DNA of 64,000 nucleotides from Superficieibacter sp. 1612_C1 (GTDB lineage Bacteria; Pseudomonadota; Gammaproteobacteria; Enterobacterales; Enterobacteriaceae), in NCBI RefSeq assembly GCF_015234305.1, contig NZ_JADGMI010000008.1, positions 62,001 through 126,000 of the forward strand. The letters run 5' to 3'. Below are positions 1-8,587 of the stretch, piece by piece; the stretch's first letter is position 1; each line of letters opens with the position of its first letter. The notes below the pieces were generated by a model that saw only the letters and a program-made list of their open reading frames with translations, searched no databases and was not told where the DNA came from. Made by a program: the position numbers and the translations under genes.

Positions 1-150
1 ACCGGTGAGGGCGGGCATACCATGCGCAAGCTGCCGGAGTGGATGCTGACGCCGCAAACCGTCAGCGGTGAATGGTTGATGCAGGCGGGAATATCGTTGC
101 CGATTCTGGATCCCGAAAGTGCCATCCTGATTGGCTTCGAACGCGTGTAA
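1..150 (+). CDS. probable alpha-galactosidase (GH36), 3' end only
   Basis: The reading frame is open from the first base of the window and stops with TAA at 148-150, giving the last 49 residues of a protein whose start lies outside. The tail ends in a pattern typical of the C-terminal beta domain of GH36 alpha-galactosidases: a short strand with LSGEWLM-like spacing, then GISLPILDPESAILIGFERV. GH36 enzymes of the RafA type remove galactose from raffinose, melibiose and related sugars in the cytoplasm. The next gene, 42 bases downstream on the same strand, is a LacY-type permease, which fits a galactosidase-permease operon. The family call rests on a short fragment plus context, so it is moderate. 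Confidence 0.5.
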   Translation, partial: TGEGGHTMRKLPEWMLTPQTVSGEWLMQAGISLPILDPESAILIGFERV

Positions 151-192
151 GCGTGTAGGGTCGCGCAGGCGGCCCTTATCTGAGGAATAAAA

Positions 193-1455
193 ATGAATAC
201 CACGATCTGTACCCACAAAAACAATCCGAATTTCTGGATTTTTGGCCTGTTCGTTTTTCTCTACTTTTTTATTATGGCCACCTGCTTTCCCTTTCTGCCG
301 ATCTGGCTGTCCGACATTATCGGCCTGACCAAAACGGACACCGGGATTGTGTTCTCCTGCGTCTCCCTGTTTGCGATTAGCTTCCAGCCGGTGCTCGGGG
401 TGATTTCCGATCGGCTGGGGCTGAAAAAGAACCTGCTGTGGGTTATCGCGATTGCCCTTTTTCTGTTTGCGCCCTTTTTTCTCTACGTCTTTGCGCCGCT
501 GCTGAAAACCAATATCTGGCTCGGTGCGCTGGCCGGAGGGATTTATATCGGTTTTGTTTTCTCTGCGGGGTCAGGCGCGATGGAAGCCTATGTGGAGCGT
601 GTAAGCCGTAACAGCAATTTTGAATACGGCAAGGCGCGGATGTTTGGCTGCCTGGGCTGGGGGCTGTGCGCCTCAACGGCGGGAATGCTGTTCAGTATTA
701 ATCCTGAATGGGTGTTCTGGATGGGATCGGCGGCAGCGCTTCTGCTGATGCTACTGCTGCTGGTGGCGAAACCCCGGCAGAATCAGACCGCGCAGGTCAT
801 GGATGCCCTCGGCGCGAACCAGCCGCAAATCAACGCCAGAATGGTCTTTAGTCTGTTCCGCCAGCGTAAAATGTGGATGCTGGTGCTGTATGTCATTGGT
901 GTCGCCTGTGTTTACGATGTTTTCGACCAGCAATTTGCGACCTTTTTTAAATCCTTTTTTACCACGCCGGAAGCGGGTACTCGCGCCTTTGGTTTCGCCA
1001 CCACCGCAGGCGAGATCTGTAATGCGATAATTATGTTCTGCTCGCCGTGGATCATTAATCGCATCGGGGCAAAGAATACGCTACTAATTGCCGGACTGAT
1101 TATGACGGTGCGTATTGTCGGCTCGTCATTCGCGACCACGGCAATGGAGGTCGTCGCGCTGAAGATGTTGCATGCGCTGGAAGTGCCGTTCCTGCTGGTG
1201 GGCGTGTTTAAATACATTACCGGGGTATTCGACACCCGGCTTTCCGCGACGATTTATCTGATTGGATTCCAGTTTGCCAAGCAGCTGGCCGCGATTTTCC
1301 TGTCCGCTTTTGCGGGAAATATGTATGACCGCATCGGCTTCCAGGATACCTACCTGATCCTCGGCTGCTTTGTGCTGGCGATGACGGTGCTGTCAGCGTT
1401 TACTTTATCCGGCACGCCGCTGATTAATCCGCTGAAAAACCGGGTTGCCCAGTAA
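193..1455 (+). CDS. LacY/RafB-type galactoside:H+ symporter
   Basis: A 420-residue major facilitator protein of the oligosaccharide:H+ symporter family, with twelve predicted membrane helices and about 55-60 % match to E. coli LacY by eye. All six residues essential in LacY are recognisable: Glu in AMEAYVE (LacY E126), Arg in KARMFG (R144), Glu in TTAGEI (E269), Arg in TVRIVG (R302), and His and Glu in HALEVPF (H322, E325). The Cys of GCLGW (C148) is also kept. It should import a galactoside with a proton across the inner membrane. GAGGAAT lies 5-6 bases before the ATG. The N-terminus is about eight residues longer than LacY. Next to an apparent alpha-galactosidase, raffinose or melibiose is the likely substrate (RafB-like), but LacY-like lactose transport cannot be excluded. 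Confidence 0.85.
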   Translation: MNTTICTHKNNPNFWIFGLFVFLYFFIMATCFPFLPIWLSDIIGLTKTDTGIVFSCVSLFAISFQPVLGVISDRLGLKKNLLWVIAIALFLFAPFFLYVFAPLLKTNIWLGALAGGIYIGFVFSAGSGAMEAYVERVSRNSNFEYGKARMFGCLGWGLCASTAGMLFSINPEWVFWMGSAAALLLMLLLLVAKPRQNQTAQVMDALGANQPQINARMVFSLFRQRKMWMLVLYVIGVACVYDVFDQQFATFFKSFFTTPEAGTRAFGFATTAGEICNAIIMFCSPWIINRIGAKNTLLIAGLIMTVRIVGSSFATTAMEVVALKMLHALEVPFLLVGVFKYITGVFDTRLSATIYLIGFQFAKQLAAIFLSAFAGNMYDRIGFQDTYLILGCFVLAMTVLSAFTLSGTPLINPLKNRVAQ

Positions 1456-1461
1456 TGTCCG

Positions 1462-2190
1462 CTATTTCCCCACCCAGTTATTTTTGATTTTAAACTTATC
1501 GGCACGGTTATAACTAAACGAGTAGTTAAACGCCGTGCCATCCTCAAGTTTGGTCACGCCGGAGACTTTAAGCATCGGACGGCCCGGCTGAATGGAGAGA
1601 AGTGCCGCCAGTTCCTCGCCAAACAAATCGCCTTCAATCACCGAGCTATAAAACTTTATCTTCTTGCCCGTGGTGTGCTCGATATATTCGTAAAGCGAGC
1701 CTTCCTCGAGGATCCGCGAGGGAATAACAGGGATAACGCCGCGATTAATCCATGAGTCCTCTACCAGTACCGGCTCGTCATCAATCAGGCGAACGCGGCG
1801 GATAAAGTGCACCGGTTCGCCTTCGTTGATCTCAAGTTGGCGGGCAACGGTTTTATCGGCGGGAAGAAGCTGGTGGCAAACCAGACGGCTGGAGACTTTT
1901 GCCTGCTCCCGAAACTCCCGGGAAAAGCCCTGTACGGAATCGCTGGTGCCATCATTGAGCATGAAAACATCGTCTTCAATCGCACGGGTGACGAACATGC
2001 CTTTTCCGTGGATACGCTCGATAAACCCTTCCTGCTCAAGCATATGCATCGCTTTTTGCAGCGTAACCCTGGTAACGCCGTGCGTGACGGCCAGCTCGCG
2101 TTCTGACGGGATTTTCTCGCCGACCTGCCATGTATTGCTCAGGATCTGTTTTTTAATCGCGTTTTTTATCTGAATATAGCGAGCGGTCAT
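1462..2190 (-). CDS. GntR-family transcriptional regulator (HutC/UTRA type)
   Basis: A 242-residue DNA-binding regulator. Residues 1-70 form the winged helix of the GntR family (YIQIKNAIKKQI, GEKIPSERELA, VTRVTLQKAM, GFIERIHGKGMFV). The remaining 170 residues match the UTRA effector domain that binds sugar phosphates or amino-sugar phosphates in HutC-type regulators. The chosen start is the ATG at 2190, which places the MTARYIQIKN opening at the family position; the frame stays open 14 codons upstream. It converges on the LacY-like gene, whose stop is six bases away. It lies downstream of the EIIC-GH4 pair on the same strand, so it probably represses that pair in response to the phospho-glycoside. 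The palindrome at 4975 is a candidate operator. Confidence 0.85.
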   Translation of the reverse strand: MTARYIQIKNAIKKQILSNTWQVGEKIPSERELAVTHGVTRVTLQKAMHMLEQEGFIERIHGKGMFVTRAIEDDVFMLNDGTSDSVQGFSREFREQAKVSSRLVCHQLLPADKTVARQLEINEGEPVHFIRRVRLIDDEPVLVEDSWINRGVIPVIPSRILEEGSLYEYIEHTTGKKIKFYSSVIEGDLFGEELAALLSIQPGRPMLKVSGVTKLEDGTAFNYSFSYNRADKFKIKNNWVGK

Positions 2191-2309
2191 CGTGCCGGAT
2201 CTTGATAGAGAAAAAGAGAGCCAGTGTAACATTAACGTCGTGGCGGGAAATCAAAAGCGCATCACATCTGAAGTGATTTTATCGCTAACGTATTGAAATT
2301 AAATTGAAT

Positions 2310-2342
2310 GTAGGCCGGGTAAGCGAAGCGCCACCCGGCAGA
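2310..2342. repeat. REP element
   Basis: One imperfect palindrome, TAGGCCGGGTAAGCGAAGC followed by GCCACCCGGCA, is the standard enterobacterial REP unit. It lies between the EIIC stop and the GntR start on the minus strand and may stabilise upstream mRNA. Confidence 0.8.
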
Positions 2343-2358
2343 ATGGAACAGAAAAAAA

Positions 2359-3606
2359 TTACGCCCCGGCGCTGGCTAATGCAGCTTCTTCTTTCTCAGT
2401 AGCCAGTTGTTTACGCTCAAGGATACGGAAGAAGGGGTAGTACATGACCGTTGAAATAATCACCATGCAGCCAGACCAGATGGCGGCCGGAATATTCCCG
2501 CCGGTAGCAAAGTAGCCGTTAAGGATCGGTGGCATAGTCCAGGGGATCTGGAATACCGGGCGACCAATAATGCCATACTGCATCAGCAGATAAGAGCAGG
2601 TGCAGATGACCATTGGCGTCAGGATCAACGGCAGCATCATGACCGGGTTGAAGACCATCGGCACGCCGAAGATCACCGGCTCATTAATACAAAAGATGGC
2701 CGGCCCAATGGAAATACGTCCCAGCGATTTGTAATAGCGGCTTTTGGATAAGAGCATCGCCAGTACCAGCCCCATCGTTGCGCCGGACCCTCCGGAGCAG
2801 ATGAAGAAGTTATAAAACCCTTCAGCCGTAATGTGCGGCACCGGTTGATGTTGCAGATAAGCCTCGGTGTTTTCAGCAATAAACTTGAGAAATATCGGGC
2901 TGGTAATGCCAGAGAGCACGTTAGTCCCGTGAATACCGCAGCTCCACAGCAGTGAGATCAGCGCCACCAGAATGAGTATCCCCGGCAGGGTATCCAGACC
3001 CATGACCAGCGGGCTTAAGATCAGCGTGAAAAAGGCGTTGATATCAAAATTGAGCACCACCCGTATCAGCCAAATCAGGATCAGGCAGGCCATTGCGGGG
3101 GCCAGACTGATAAAAGACTGGAGCACCGCTGGCGGAACGCTGTCTGGCAGACGGATATAAATCTTCTTAACCACGAAAAAGCGGACGATATAGACCGTGA
3201 TGACCGATAAAATAATTGCCGAAAATAACCCCGCCGCGCCGAAGTTATTGACGTTGATTTTATGGGCATCATCAAGCTGGGCGAGCAGGAAAACCGCCAC
3301 TGTAATACAGCAGCAGCTCAGACAGTCCAGCTTGTAATATTTGGCAAGGTTGTAGCTGATGCCAATCGCCGCAATCAGACCAATCGCGCCAAAGGTGGCT
3401 TGCACCGGTACGCTGAGCATTTCGGCATACGGGCCGAGAAACTCGCTCCATCCGGGGATCGGCAAGTTGGCAATGATCAGGAACACGCTGCCTGCAATAA
3501 TAAAGGGCAGGGTAAACGAGATCCCGTCACGTATAGCGACCATAATGACGTTATTACCCACCCGCATCAAAATGGGTAACAGTTTGTTTTCCAGAAATTT
3601 TTGCAT
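2359..3606 (-). CDS. PTS EIIC, lactose/cellobiose family
   Basis: A 415-residue integral membrane transport domain of the Lac family of phosphotransferase systems (CelB/ChbC type), which moves a beta-glucoside inward while it is phosphorylated. Family landmarks are SCGIHGTNV, the serine/glycine stretch CSGGSGATMG and INEPVIFGVPMVFNP, the usual NEPxxFG motif. About ten hydrophobic segments are visible. An AAGGGA ribosome site lies seven bases before the ATG at 3606. It is 36 bases downstream of the GH4 gene on the same strand. No EIIB or EIIA of the Lac family is present, although chb operons usually carry all three. It must borrow these partners from another locus, or they lie outside the window. 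Confidence 0.88.
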   Translation of the reverse strand: MQKFLENKLLPILMRVGNNVIMVAIRDGISFTLPFIIAGSVFLIIANLPIPGWSEFLGPYAEMLSVPVQATFGAIGLIAAIGISYNLAKYYKLDCLSCCCITVAVFLLAQLDDAHKINVNNFGAAGLFSAIILSVITVYIVRFFVVKKIYIRLPDSVPPAVLQSFISLAPAMACLILIWLIRVVLNFDINAFFTLILSPLVMGLDTLPGILILVALISLLWSCGIHGTNVLSGITSPIFLKFIAENTEAYLQHQPVPHITAEGFYNFFICSGGSGATMGLVLAMLLSKSRYYKSLGRISIGPAIFCINEPVIFGVPMVFNPVMMLPLILTPMVICTCSYLLMQYGIIGRPVFQIPWTMPPILNGYFATGGNIPAAIWSGCMVIISTVMYYPFFRILERKQLATEKEEAALASAGA

Positions 3607-3642
3607 AAAAAAATCCCTTTAATGAGATATTCTGCGGCCAGC

Positions 3643-4953
3643 TCAGAAAGCGTACTGCGGCAGGAAATCACGGTTTGCCGCCAGATAGTCATTAAGAATG
3701 TGCTGCGCGACCTCAACCGAAGGCACCAGCGGATGATTAACCAGTGCTAGTAGCGCGATGCTGGTATCGCCAGTCATTGCCGCCTCAACCGTCAACTCTT
3801 CAAACGCTTTTACGCTCTGAATCAGGCCACGAATACGCATGGGCAGACGACCATAAGCCAGCGGGTGCGCACCTAGTTTGTTAATAACCGCGCTGGTTTC
3901 GATCACCGCATCGTCAGGCAAGTCGGGCGTGGTTCCCTGGTTTGGTACGTTCACGACATGCACTTCGTGTTTGTTGTTATAGATTGAACTGATGATTGAG
4001 CACGCGGTGTCGGAGTACAACGCACCGCCACGGCTGGAGAGTTCGGCCGGTTTTTCGCACAGCGCCGGGTTCTTATACAGTTCCAGCAGGGAGTGCTCAA
4101 TTTCCAGCGAGCGCTCGCCGCGCGTGCCGCCGTTTCTCTGATCTTCCAGTTCGTGCTCCACCATTTCCCGGTTCAGATAAAAATACTTCAGATAGGAGAG
4201 CGGATAGAGGTTCAGCGCGCGGATAAACTCCGGCGGCAGACCAAGATCGGGCACGTTTTTAAGCTTATTGGTGCCAGTCCCTTGCGCTAATTTTTCAATA
4301 AAATCGGCGGTAGTGTCGTTACCGTTCAGGAGAATGCGATCGGCAAAAATAAGATGGTTCAGGCCCATAACGCGCGCGGTAACCGCGTTACGCTCCACGC
4401 CGTAGGCTTTGGCGATATCCATCATCATGTTATTTGCACCGCTACAAATCCCCAGTGATTTGATGGGGCTGTATTTGGCGATGGCCTCGGTCACAATGCC
4501 GGCCGGATTGGTGAAGTTGATCATCCAGGCGTCAGGACACAACTCTTCCATATCCTTACAAATATCCAGCAACACAGGAATGGTGCGCTGGGCTTTCATA
4601 AAGCCGCCCGGCCCGGTGGTTTCCTGACCCAATACGCCATATTTCAGCGGGATTTTTTCATCGTTGATGCGAGCCGCTAACTGACCCACGCGGATTTGCG
4701 TCGTCACAAAATCTGCATCTTTAAGCGCTTCCCGGCGGTCGGTCGTCAGGTGAACCGTCATCGGGATGCCCGCCTTTTTCACCATCCTTTGCGCCAGCTG
4801 GCCCACAATCTCAAGTTTTTCTCTCCCGGCATCAATATCGACCAGCCAGTATTCCGTGACGGGAAGATCGGCATGCCGCCGAATAAAGCCATCAATCAGT
4901 TCCGGGGTATAGCCTGAACCACCACCAATCGTTACAACTTTCAACTTTTCCAT
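3643..4953 (-). CDS. GH4 6-phospho-beta-glucosidase (CelF/LicH type)
   Basis: A 436-residue glycoside hydrolase family 4 enzyme. It hydrolyses phosphorylated disaccharides by an NAD- and Mn-dependent oxidation-elimination mechanism in the cytoplasm. It starts with the dinucleotide-binding loop VVTIGGGSGYTPEL and carries DADFVTTQIRVG, INFTNPAG, the metal-ligand Cys in GICSGAN and the metal-ligand His in MGLNHL. These are the conserved GH4 residues. By eye it resembles ChbF and the LicH class more than MelA, so a 6-phospho-beta-glucoside is the likely substrate. AGAGG sits five bases before the ATG. It is the first gene of the minus-strand pair with EIIC, so uptake with phosphorylation followed by cleavage is the likely route. 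Confidence 0.88.
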   Translation of the reverse strand: MEKLKVVTIGGGSGYTPELIDGFIRRHADLPVTEYWLVDIDAGREKLEIVGQLAQRMVKKAGIPMTVHLTTDRREALKDADFVTTQIRVGQLAARINDEKIPLKYGVLGQETTGPGGFMKAQRTIPVLLDICKDMEELCPDAWMINFTNPAGIVTEAIAKYSPIKSLGICSGANNMMMDIAKAYGVERNAVTARVMGLNHLIFADRILLNGNDTTADFIEKLAQGTGTNKLKNVPDLGLPPEFIRALNLYPLSYLKYFYLNREMVEHELEDQRNGGTRGERSLEIEHSLLELYKNPALCEKPAELSSRGGALYSDTACSIISSIYNNKHEVHVVNVPNQGTTPDLPDDAVIETSAVINKLGAHPLAYGRLPMRIRGLIQSVKAFEELTVEAAMTGDTSIALLALVNHPLVPSVEVAQHILNDYLAANRDFLPQYAF

Positions 4954-5405
4954 GTGGCCTCTTATTTATTTAAACTGGCATATGCCAGATTTGAGGAAAA
5001 TATACCAATCCATTACCGGTGAAATAGCGAGGTAGCTCACAAATTTCAAGAGGCATAAAAATGCAGTGAATACGAGGGGTTAAAAATTAATATATTCATC
5101 AAATAACTATTTCTAACTAATACATGCTTTATGTTTATAGTTCAATTTTATTTCGTTAAATAATGTTACCTTGCTCACGTTATTGTATTTTTCAATATTT
5201 ACTTGAAGTGGCCTTGATAATACTCTGCCCCGGCCTGCGTTGGGTTGCACCTCTTATTTGATGGGTTGGGTTTCTTTTATGGGAGCCATTAATACGCTTT
5301 CAATTAAACAGGTAAATTATAAAAAAAACTATTCGCCAGAAATATATATCGACGCGCAAATATAGATTTTAAGAATTAATGGATCATTGAAAAGGAATGG
5401 TAATA
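4954..5405. promoter_or_regulatory. divergent promoter region, GH4 pair versus porin
   Basis: About 450 bases of AT-rich DNA separate the divergent GH4 gene and the glycoporin gene. No open frame with a convincing start was found. It should hold the promoters of both units. Apart from the palindrome at 4975-4988 I could not assign a regulator site with confidence. Confidence 0.5.
4975..4988. promoter_or_regulatory. perfect 14-base palindrome, candidate GntR operator
   Basis: CTGGCATATGCCAG is a perfect inverted repeat 21 bases upstream of the GH4 start codon. This position and length suit an operator for a dimeric GntR/HutC repressor such as the one at 1462-2190. The assignment is inferred from position and symmetry only. 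Confidence 0.45.
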
Positions 5406-6806
5406 ATGAAGAAAACAACGCTTGCAATCACAATAGGATTATTGCTGGTTGCTAATAACGGGTTTGCCAAAACCCAAAGTATGACTCTGGAACAGCGTTT
5501 AGAACAGATGGAAGCACGGCTGGAAGCGGCAGAAAACCGCGCTGCACAGGCCGAGAATAAAGTTCAGCAACTGCAAATTAAGCAAGCCGCTGAGATAAAA
5601 GAAATTAAAGCTGCTCAGGGGAATACCCCGGTTAATGGTCAAACGCCTGCGGCAGAAACCAAAAAAAATGCCTCTTCACCTAACCTGCTGCTGTCGGGTT
5701 ACGGCGATCTTAAAATCTATGGCGACGTCGAATTTAATATGGACGGCGAAAGCCGCCGTGGCACGCTGACGAAACTTAATGAAGATCATACCACTGAGCA
5801 GTGGGATATGGACGGTCGTATCCTGATCGGCTTCGACGGAATGCGTAAACTGGATGATGGCCGCTTTGCTGGCTTCTCCATTCAGCCGCTGGCGGATATG
5901 TACGGCACAATGAACCTTGATGATGCCTACTTCCACTTCGGTCAGGAAAATGACTGGAAAGTTAAAGTCGGCCGCTTCGAAGCCTTCGATATGTTCCCGC
6001 TTAACAATGATACCTTTGTTGAGCATTCCGGTAATACCGCGAACGATCTGTACTCCGATGGTCAGGGCTATATCTATATGATGAAAGAAGGCCGTGGTCG
6101 TTCGGATGCGGGCGGTAACTTCCTGCTGAGCAAACAGATCGACGACTGGTATTTCGAACTGAACTCCCTGATTGAAGACGGTTCAACGCTCTATGCAGAC
6201 AGCGGCAATGTCCAGGGTGTCGATGGACGTAGCTACCATGGCCGCGAAATGTCGAAAGAGAAGAACGTCGTCTACCTGCGTCCGGTCGTTTCCTGGGCAG
6301 CGACTGATAAGCTGACGTTATCCGCCGCTATGGAGTCGAACGTTGTTAATAACGCCTATGGTTATTACGATAACAAAGGCGATCTTGTCGATCAGTCAGA
6401 CCGTACCGGTTACGGCTTTACGATGACCTGGAACGGCCAGAAAGCCGATCCGTTTGATGGCGTTCTCTGGAACGTGAACACCGCGTATATGGATGCCGAC
6501 AGCGAGCAGGACTTCACTGCCGCCACCAACGTTACGTGGAGAAACTTCGAACTGGGTTATATCTACGCGCATAACAAAATCGACGACTTCAGCGGCGTTG
6601 TGTGTGACAACGACTGCTGGATCACCGATGAAGGCACCTATGACATTCACACCGTTCACGCGTCGTACCTGATCCCGAACGTGATGGATATGCAGAACTT
6701 CAATATCTATCTGGGCGCGTACTACTCTAAAATCCAGAGCAGCGAAGAGATCTCCACCGACGACGATCGCTACGGCGCGCGCGTCCGCTTCAAATACTAC
6801 TTCTAA
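5406..6806 (+). CDS. RafY-type outer-membrane glycoporin
   Basis: A 466-residue outer-membrane protein. Residues 1-21 form a signal peptide (MKKTTLAITIG... ending GFA). Residues about 27-70 are a charged heptad stretch predicting a coiled coil (TLEQRLEQMEARLEAAENRA), as in ScrY-type sugar porins. The rest is a beta-barrel pattern of alternating aromatic strands ending in the terminal Phe (FKYYF) that marks outer-membrane insertion. Length and features fit the RafY glycoporin family (RafY of plasmid raf operons is about 464 residues), which admits raffinose and larger sugars. The start at 5406 is chosen because AAGGA lies ten bases before it and only one base from the ATG at 5397. It may serve the LacY-like permease, the EIIC, or both. 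Confidence 0.75.
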   Translation: MKKTTLAITIGLLLVANNGFAKTQSMTLEQRLEQMEARLEAAENRAAQAENKVQQLQIKQAAEIKEIKAAQGNTPVNGQTPAAETKKNASSPNLLLSGYGDLKIYGDVEFNMDGESRRGTLTKLNEDHTTEQWDMDGRILIGFDGMRKLDDGRFAGFSIQPLADMYGTMNLDDAYFHFGQENDWKVKVGRFEAFDMFPLNNDTFVEHSGNTANDLYSDGQGYIYMMKEGRGRSDAGGNFLLSKQIDDWYFELNSLIEDGSTLYADSGNVQGVDGRSYHGREMSKEKNVVYLRPVVSWAATDKLTLSAAMESNVVNNAYGYYDNKGDLVDQSDRTGYGFTMTWNGQKADPFDGVLWNVNTAYMDADSEQDFTAATNVTWRNFELGYIYAHNKIDDFSGVVCDNDCWITDEGTYDIHTVHASYLIPNVMDMQNFNIYLGAYYSKIQSSEEISTDDDRYGARVRFKYYF

Positions 6807-6820
6807 GTGGGTTAAAGCAG

Positions 6821-6850
6821 AAAAAACGCCTGAATGTCAGGCGTTTTTTT
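6821..6850 (+). terminator. intrinsic terminator of the glycoporin gene
   Basis: AACGCCTGA and TCAGGCGTT form a stem with a three-base loop, followed by a run of seven T, 18 bases after the stop codon. Confidence 0.92.
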
Positions 6851-6882
6851 ATGGGTGTCTGGCAACGAATGTGCTGATGGCG

Positions 6883-6990
6883 TTGCCCGGCGGCGCTTCG
6901 CTTGCACGGGCCTACGGGGTACGTATAACTTATTGATGTTGATGGTTTTCGTAGGCCGGGTAAGGCGAAGCCGCCCCCCGGCAGAGGTAC
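6883..6990. repeat. BIME, two REP units in opposite orientation
   Basis: Two REP palindromes (GCCCGGCGGCGCTTCGCTTG and GTAGGCCGGGTAAGGCGAAG) face each other across about 50 bases, between the convergent glycoporin gene and rhaM. This is the normal place for a bacterial interspersed mosaic element. Confidence 0.85.
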
Positions 6991-6997
6991 AGTGAGA

Positions 6998-7312
6998 TCA
7001 CGGCAGGTAAAAAACCGCCTTTAACTCGCTACTCACCGGGCTGTTATCCGGGTTGGCGGGCATCACGTCACGCATATATTTCCACCAGCGCTGGCAGATT
7101 TCTGTGTCGGCAACCGCATTCCAGCGTTCTTCAGACTCAATATCGACCGTCGCAAACAGCAGATTGCGTTGCTTATCAAGCCAGATGGCGTAGTGGTGCG
7201 CGCCGTGCGCCTTCAGCGTCTCTTCCAGCTCGGGCCAGATGGGATTGTGACGGCGCTGGTACTCTTCATGCGCGTCTGCATTGACCTGCATCACAAAGGC
7301 TTTGCAGATCAT
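6998..7312 (-). CDS. rhaM: L-rhamnose mutarotase RhaM
   Basis: A 104-residue protein, the exact family length, that interconverts alpha- and beta-L-rhamnose so that rhamnose isomerase receives its preferred anomer. It matches E. coli RhaM nearly end to end: [20 protein letters not shown] with the catalytic-site His, then [30 protein letters not shown] and [11 protein letters not shown]. The start at 7312 gives MICKAFVM and overlaps the stop of the upstream dehydrogenase by four bases (ATGA), so the two are translationally coupled. It is the last gene of the minus-strand rha operon. A longer in-frame start exists inside the dehydrogenase gene but is not needed. Confidence 0.96.
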   Translation of the reverse strand: MICKAFVMQVNADAHEEYQRRHNPIWPELEETLKAHGAHHYAIWLDKQRNLLFATVDIESEERWNAVADTEICQRWWKYMRDVMPANPDNSPVSSELKAVFYLP

Positions 7313-8457
7313 AACGCCTCCAGATACAGCTCGCGAACCTCGTCGCGGGTGGCGGTGCGCGGGTTGCAGGGCGCGCACGGATCGGCGAGGGCTTTGTCCA
7401 GCCAGCCTTCGATATCCGCTTTGGTGACCCCGAGTTGACTGAAGCCGGACGGAATGCCCACGCGCGCGCTCAGGGCGCGGATAGCGTTAATCGCTTCCTT
7501 GCTGGCAGCCTCCTCATTCATATCGCGCGTGTCCACGCCCATTGCCTGTGCGACGCGGGCAAAGCGGGCCACGGCGTTCGGGCGGTTAAAGTTTTCGATG
7601 ATCGGTAAAAGAATGGCATTACAGACGCCATGCGGCAGGTTATGCGTCGCGCCCGGCTGATGCGCCAGGGCATGAACCAGACCGAGACCCGCGCTGTTAA
7701 ACGCCATGCCGGCAAGGTACTGACCGAACGCCATCTGCTCGCGGGCTTGCAGATCGTGTCCATTGTCGACGGCTTTCGGCAGCCACTGCGTGATCAGGCG
7801 GATCGATTCCAGCGCATTGGCGTCGGTCAGCGGATGCGCACCAACGGAAACGTAGGCTTCTACCGCGTGCGTCAATGCATCCATGCCGGTAGCCGCCGTG
7901 ACGGAGGCCGGAATTTCCAGCATCACGCTGGCGTCATCGACCGCAATATCCGGAATGATATTCGGATCGATAATGACTTCTTTCACCTGACGCTCGCTAT
8001 TGATGATCACCGCGTTGCTGGTCATCTCAGCGGCGGTCCCGGCGGTGGTATTGATCGCCACCAGCGGCACGCCCGCATTTTTCACTTTACCAACGCCGGA
8101 GTAAGCGGTCGATGGCGCGGGGTTGGCGGTGAGGATTTTCACCGCTTTCGCGGTATCAATCGGGCTACCGCCGCCGAAGGCAATCAGGTAATCGCATTGC
8201 GCATCCTGATACGCGGCATAGCCTTTTTGTACCAGTGCTTCGGTCGGGTTGGGGAAGACCTCATCAAACAGATGGTACGACATCTGCTGCGCGTCCAGCG
8301 CGGTAAACAGGCTGTCCAGCAGGCCGAGTTTGACCAGTTGACTGTCGGTAACAATTAGCGCCTTGCCCCACTGTTTGTCTGCAACCAGTTTTACCATATC
8401 GCCAATGGCACCTGCGCCGTGCAGGCTGATTTTCGGAAGTGCCAACATAAAGCTCAT
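7309..8457 (-). CDS. iron-type alcohol dehydrogenase in the rha operon, probable lactaldehyde reductase
   Basis: A 382-residue group III (iron-dependent) alcohol dehydrogenase. It has the NAD-binding [10 protein letters not shown], the [10 protein letters not shown] loop, [13 protein letters not shown], and the metal-ligand histidines in [11 protein letters not shown] and NLPHGVCNA. It sits between rhaD and rhaM, where reduction of the L-lactaldehyde made by RhaD to propanediol would be its task; E. coli uses FucO for this from another locus. By eye the sequence is nearer YiaY than FucO, so substrate identity is inferred from context. Start 8457 is preferred because AAGGAG stands seven bases before it; two in-frame starts upstream lack such a site. 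Confidence 0.85.
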   Translation of the reverse strand: MSFMLALPKISLHGAGAIGDMVKLVADKQWGKALIVTDSQLVKLGLLDSLFTALDAQQMSYHLFDEVFPNPTEALVQKGYAAYQDAQCDYLIAFGGGSPIDTAKAVKILTANPAPSTAYSGVGKVKNAGVPLVAINTTAGTAAEMTSNAVIINSERQVKEVIIDPNIIPDIAVDDASVMLEIPASVTAATGMDALTHAVEAYVSVGAHPLTDANALESIRLITQWLPKAVDNGHDLQAREQMAFGQYLAGMAFNSAGLGLVHALAHQPGATHNLPHGVCNAILLPIIENFNRPNAVARFARVAQAMGVDTRDMNEEAASKEAINAIRALSARVGIPSGFSQLGVTKADIEGWLDKALADPCAPCNPRTATRDEVRELYLEAL

Positions 8458-8555
8458 GATCATTCTCCTTAATGACATCCTTCAGGCTGCCGGGTTCACC
8501 CTCATCACGAACTTATGCCTTAATGCAGCTTGAATGATGTTATGTGTGTAGTAAT

Positions 8556-8577
8556 GGCCCCGTCTGAATACACGGGG
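8556..8577 (-). other. stem-loop between rhaD and the dehydrogenase gene
   Basis: GCCCCGTGTATTCAGACGGGGC folds into a stem of seven pairs in the intercistronic gap. There is no following T run, so it is more likely an RNA stability or processing element than a terminator. Confidence 0.5.
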
Positions 8578-8587
8578 CGCAGTGCGA

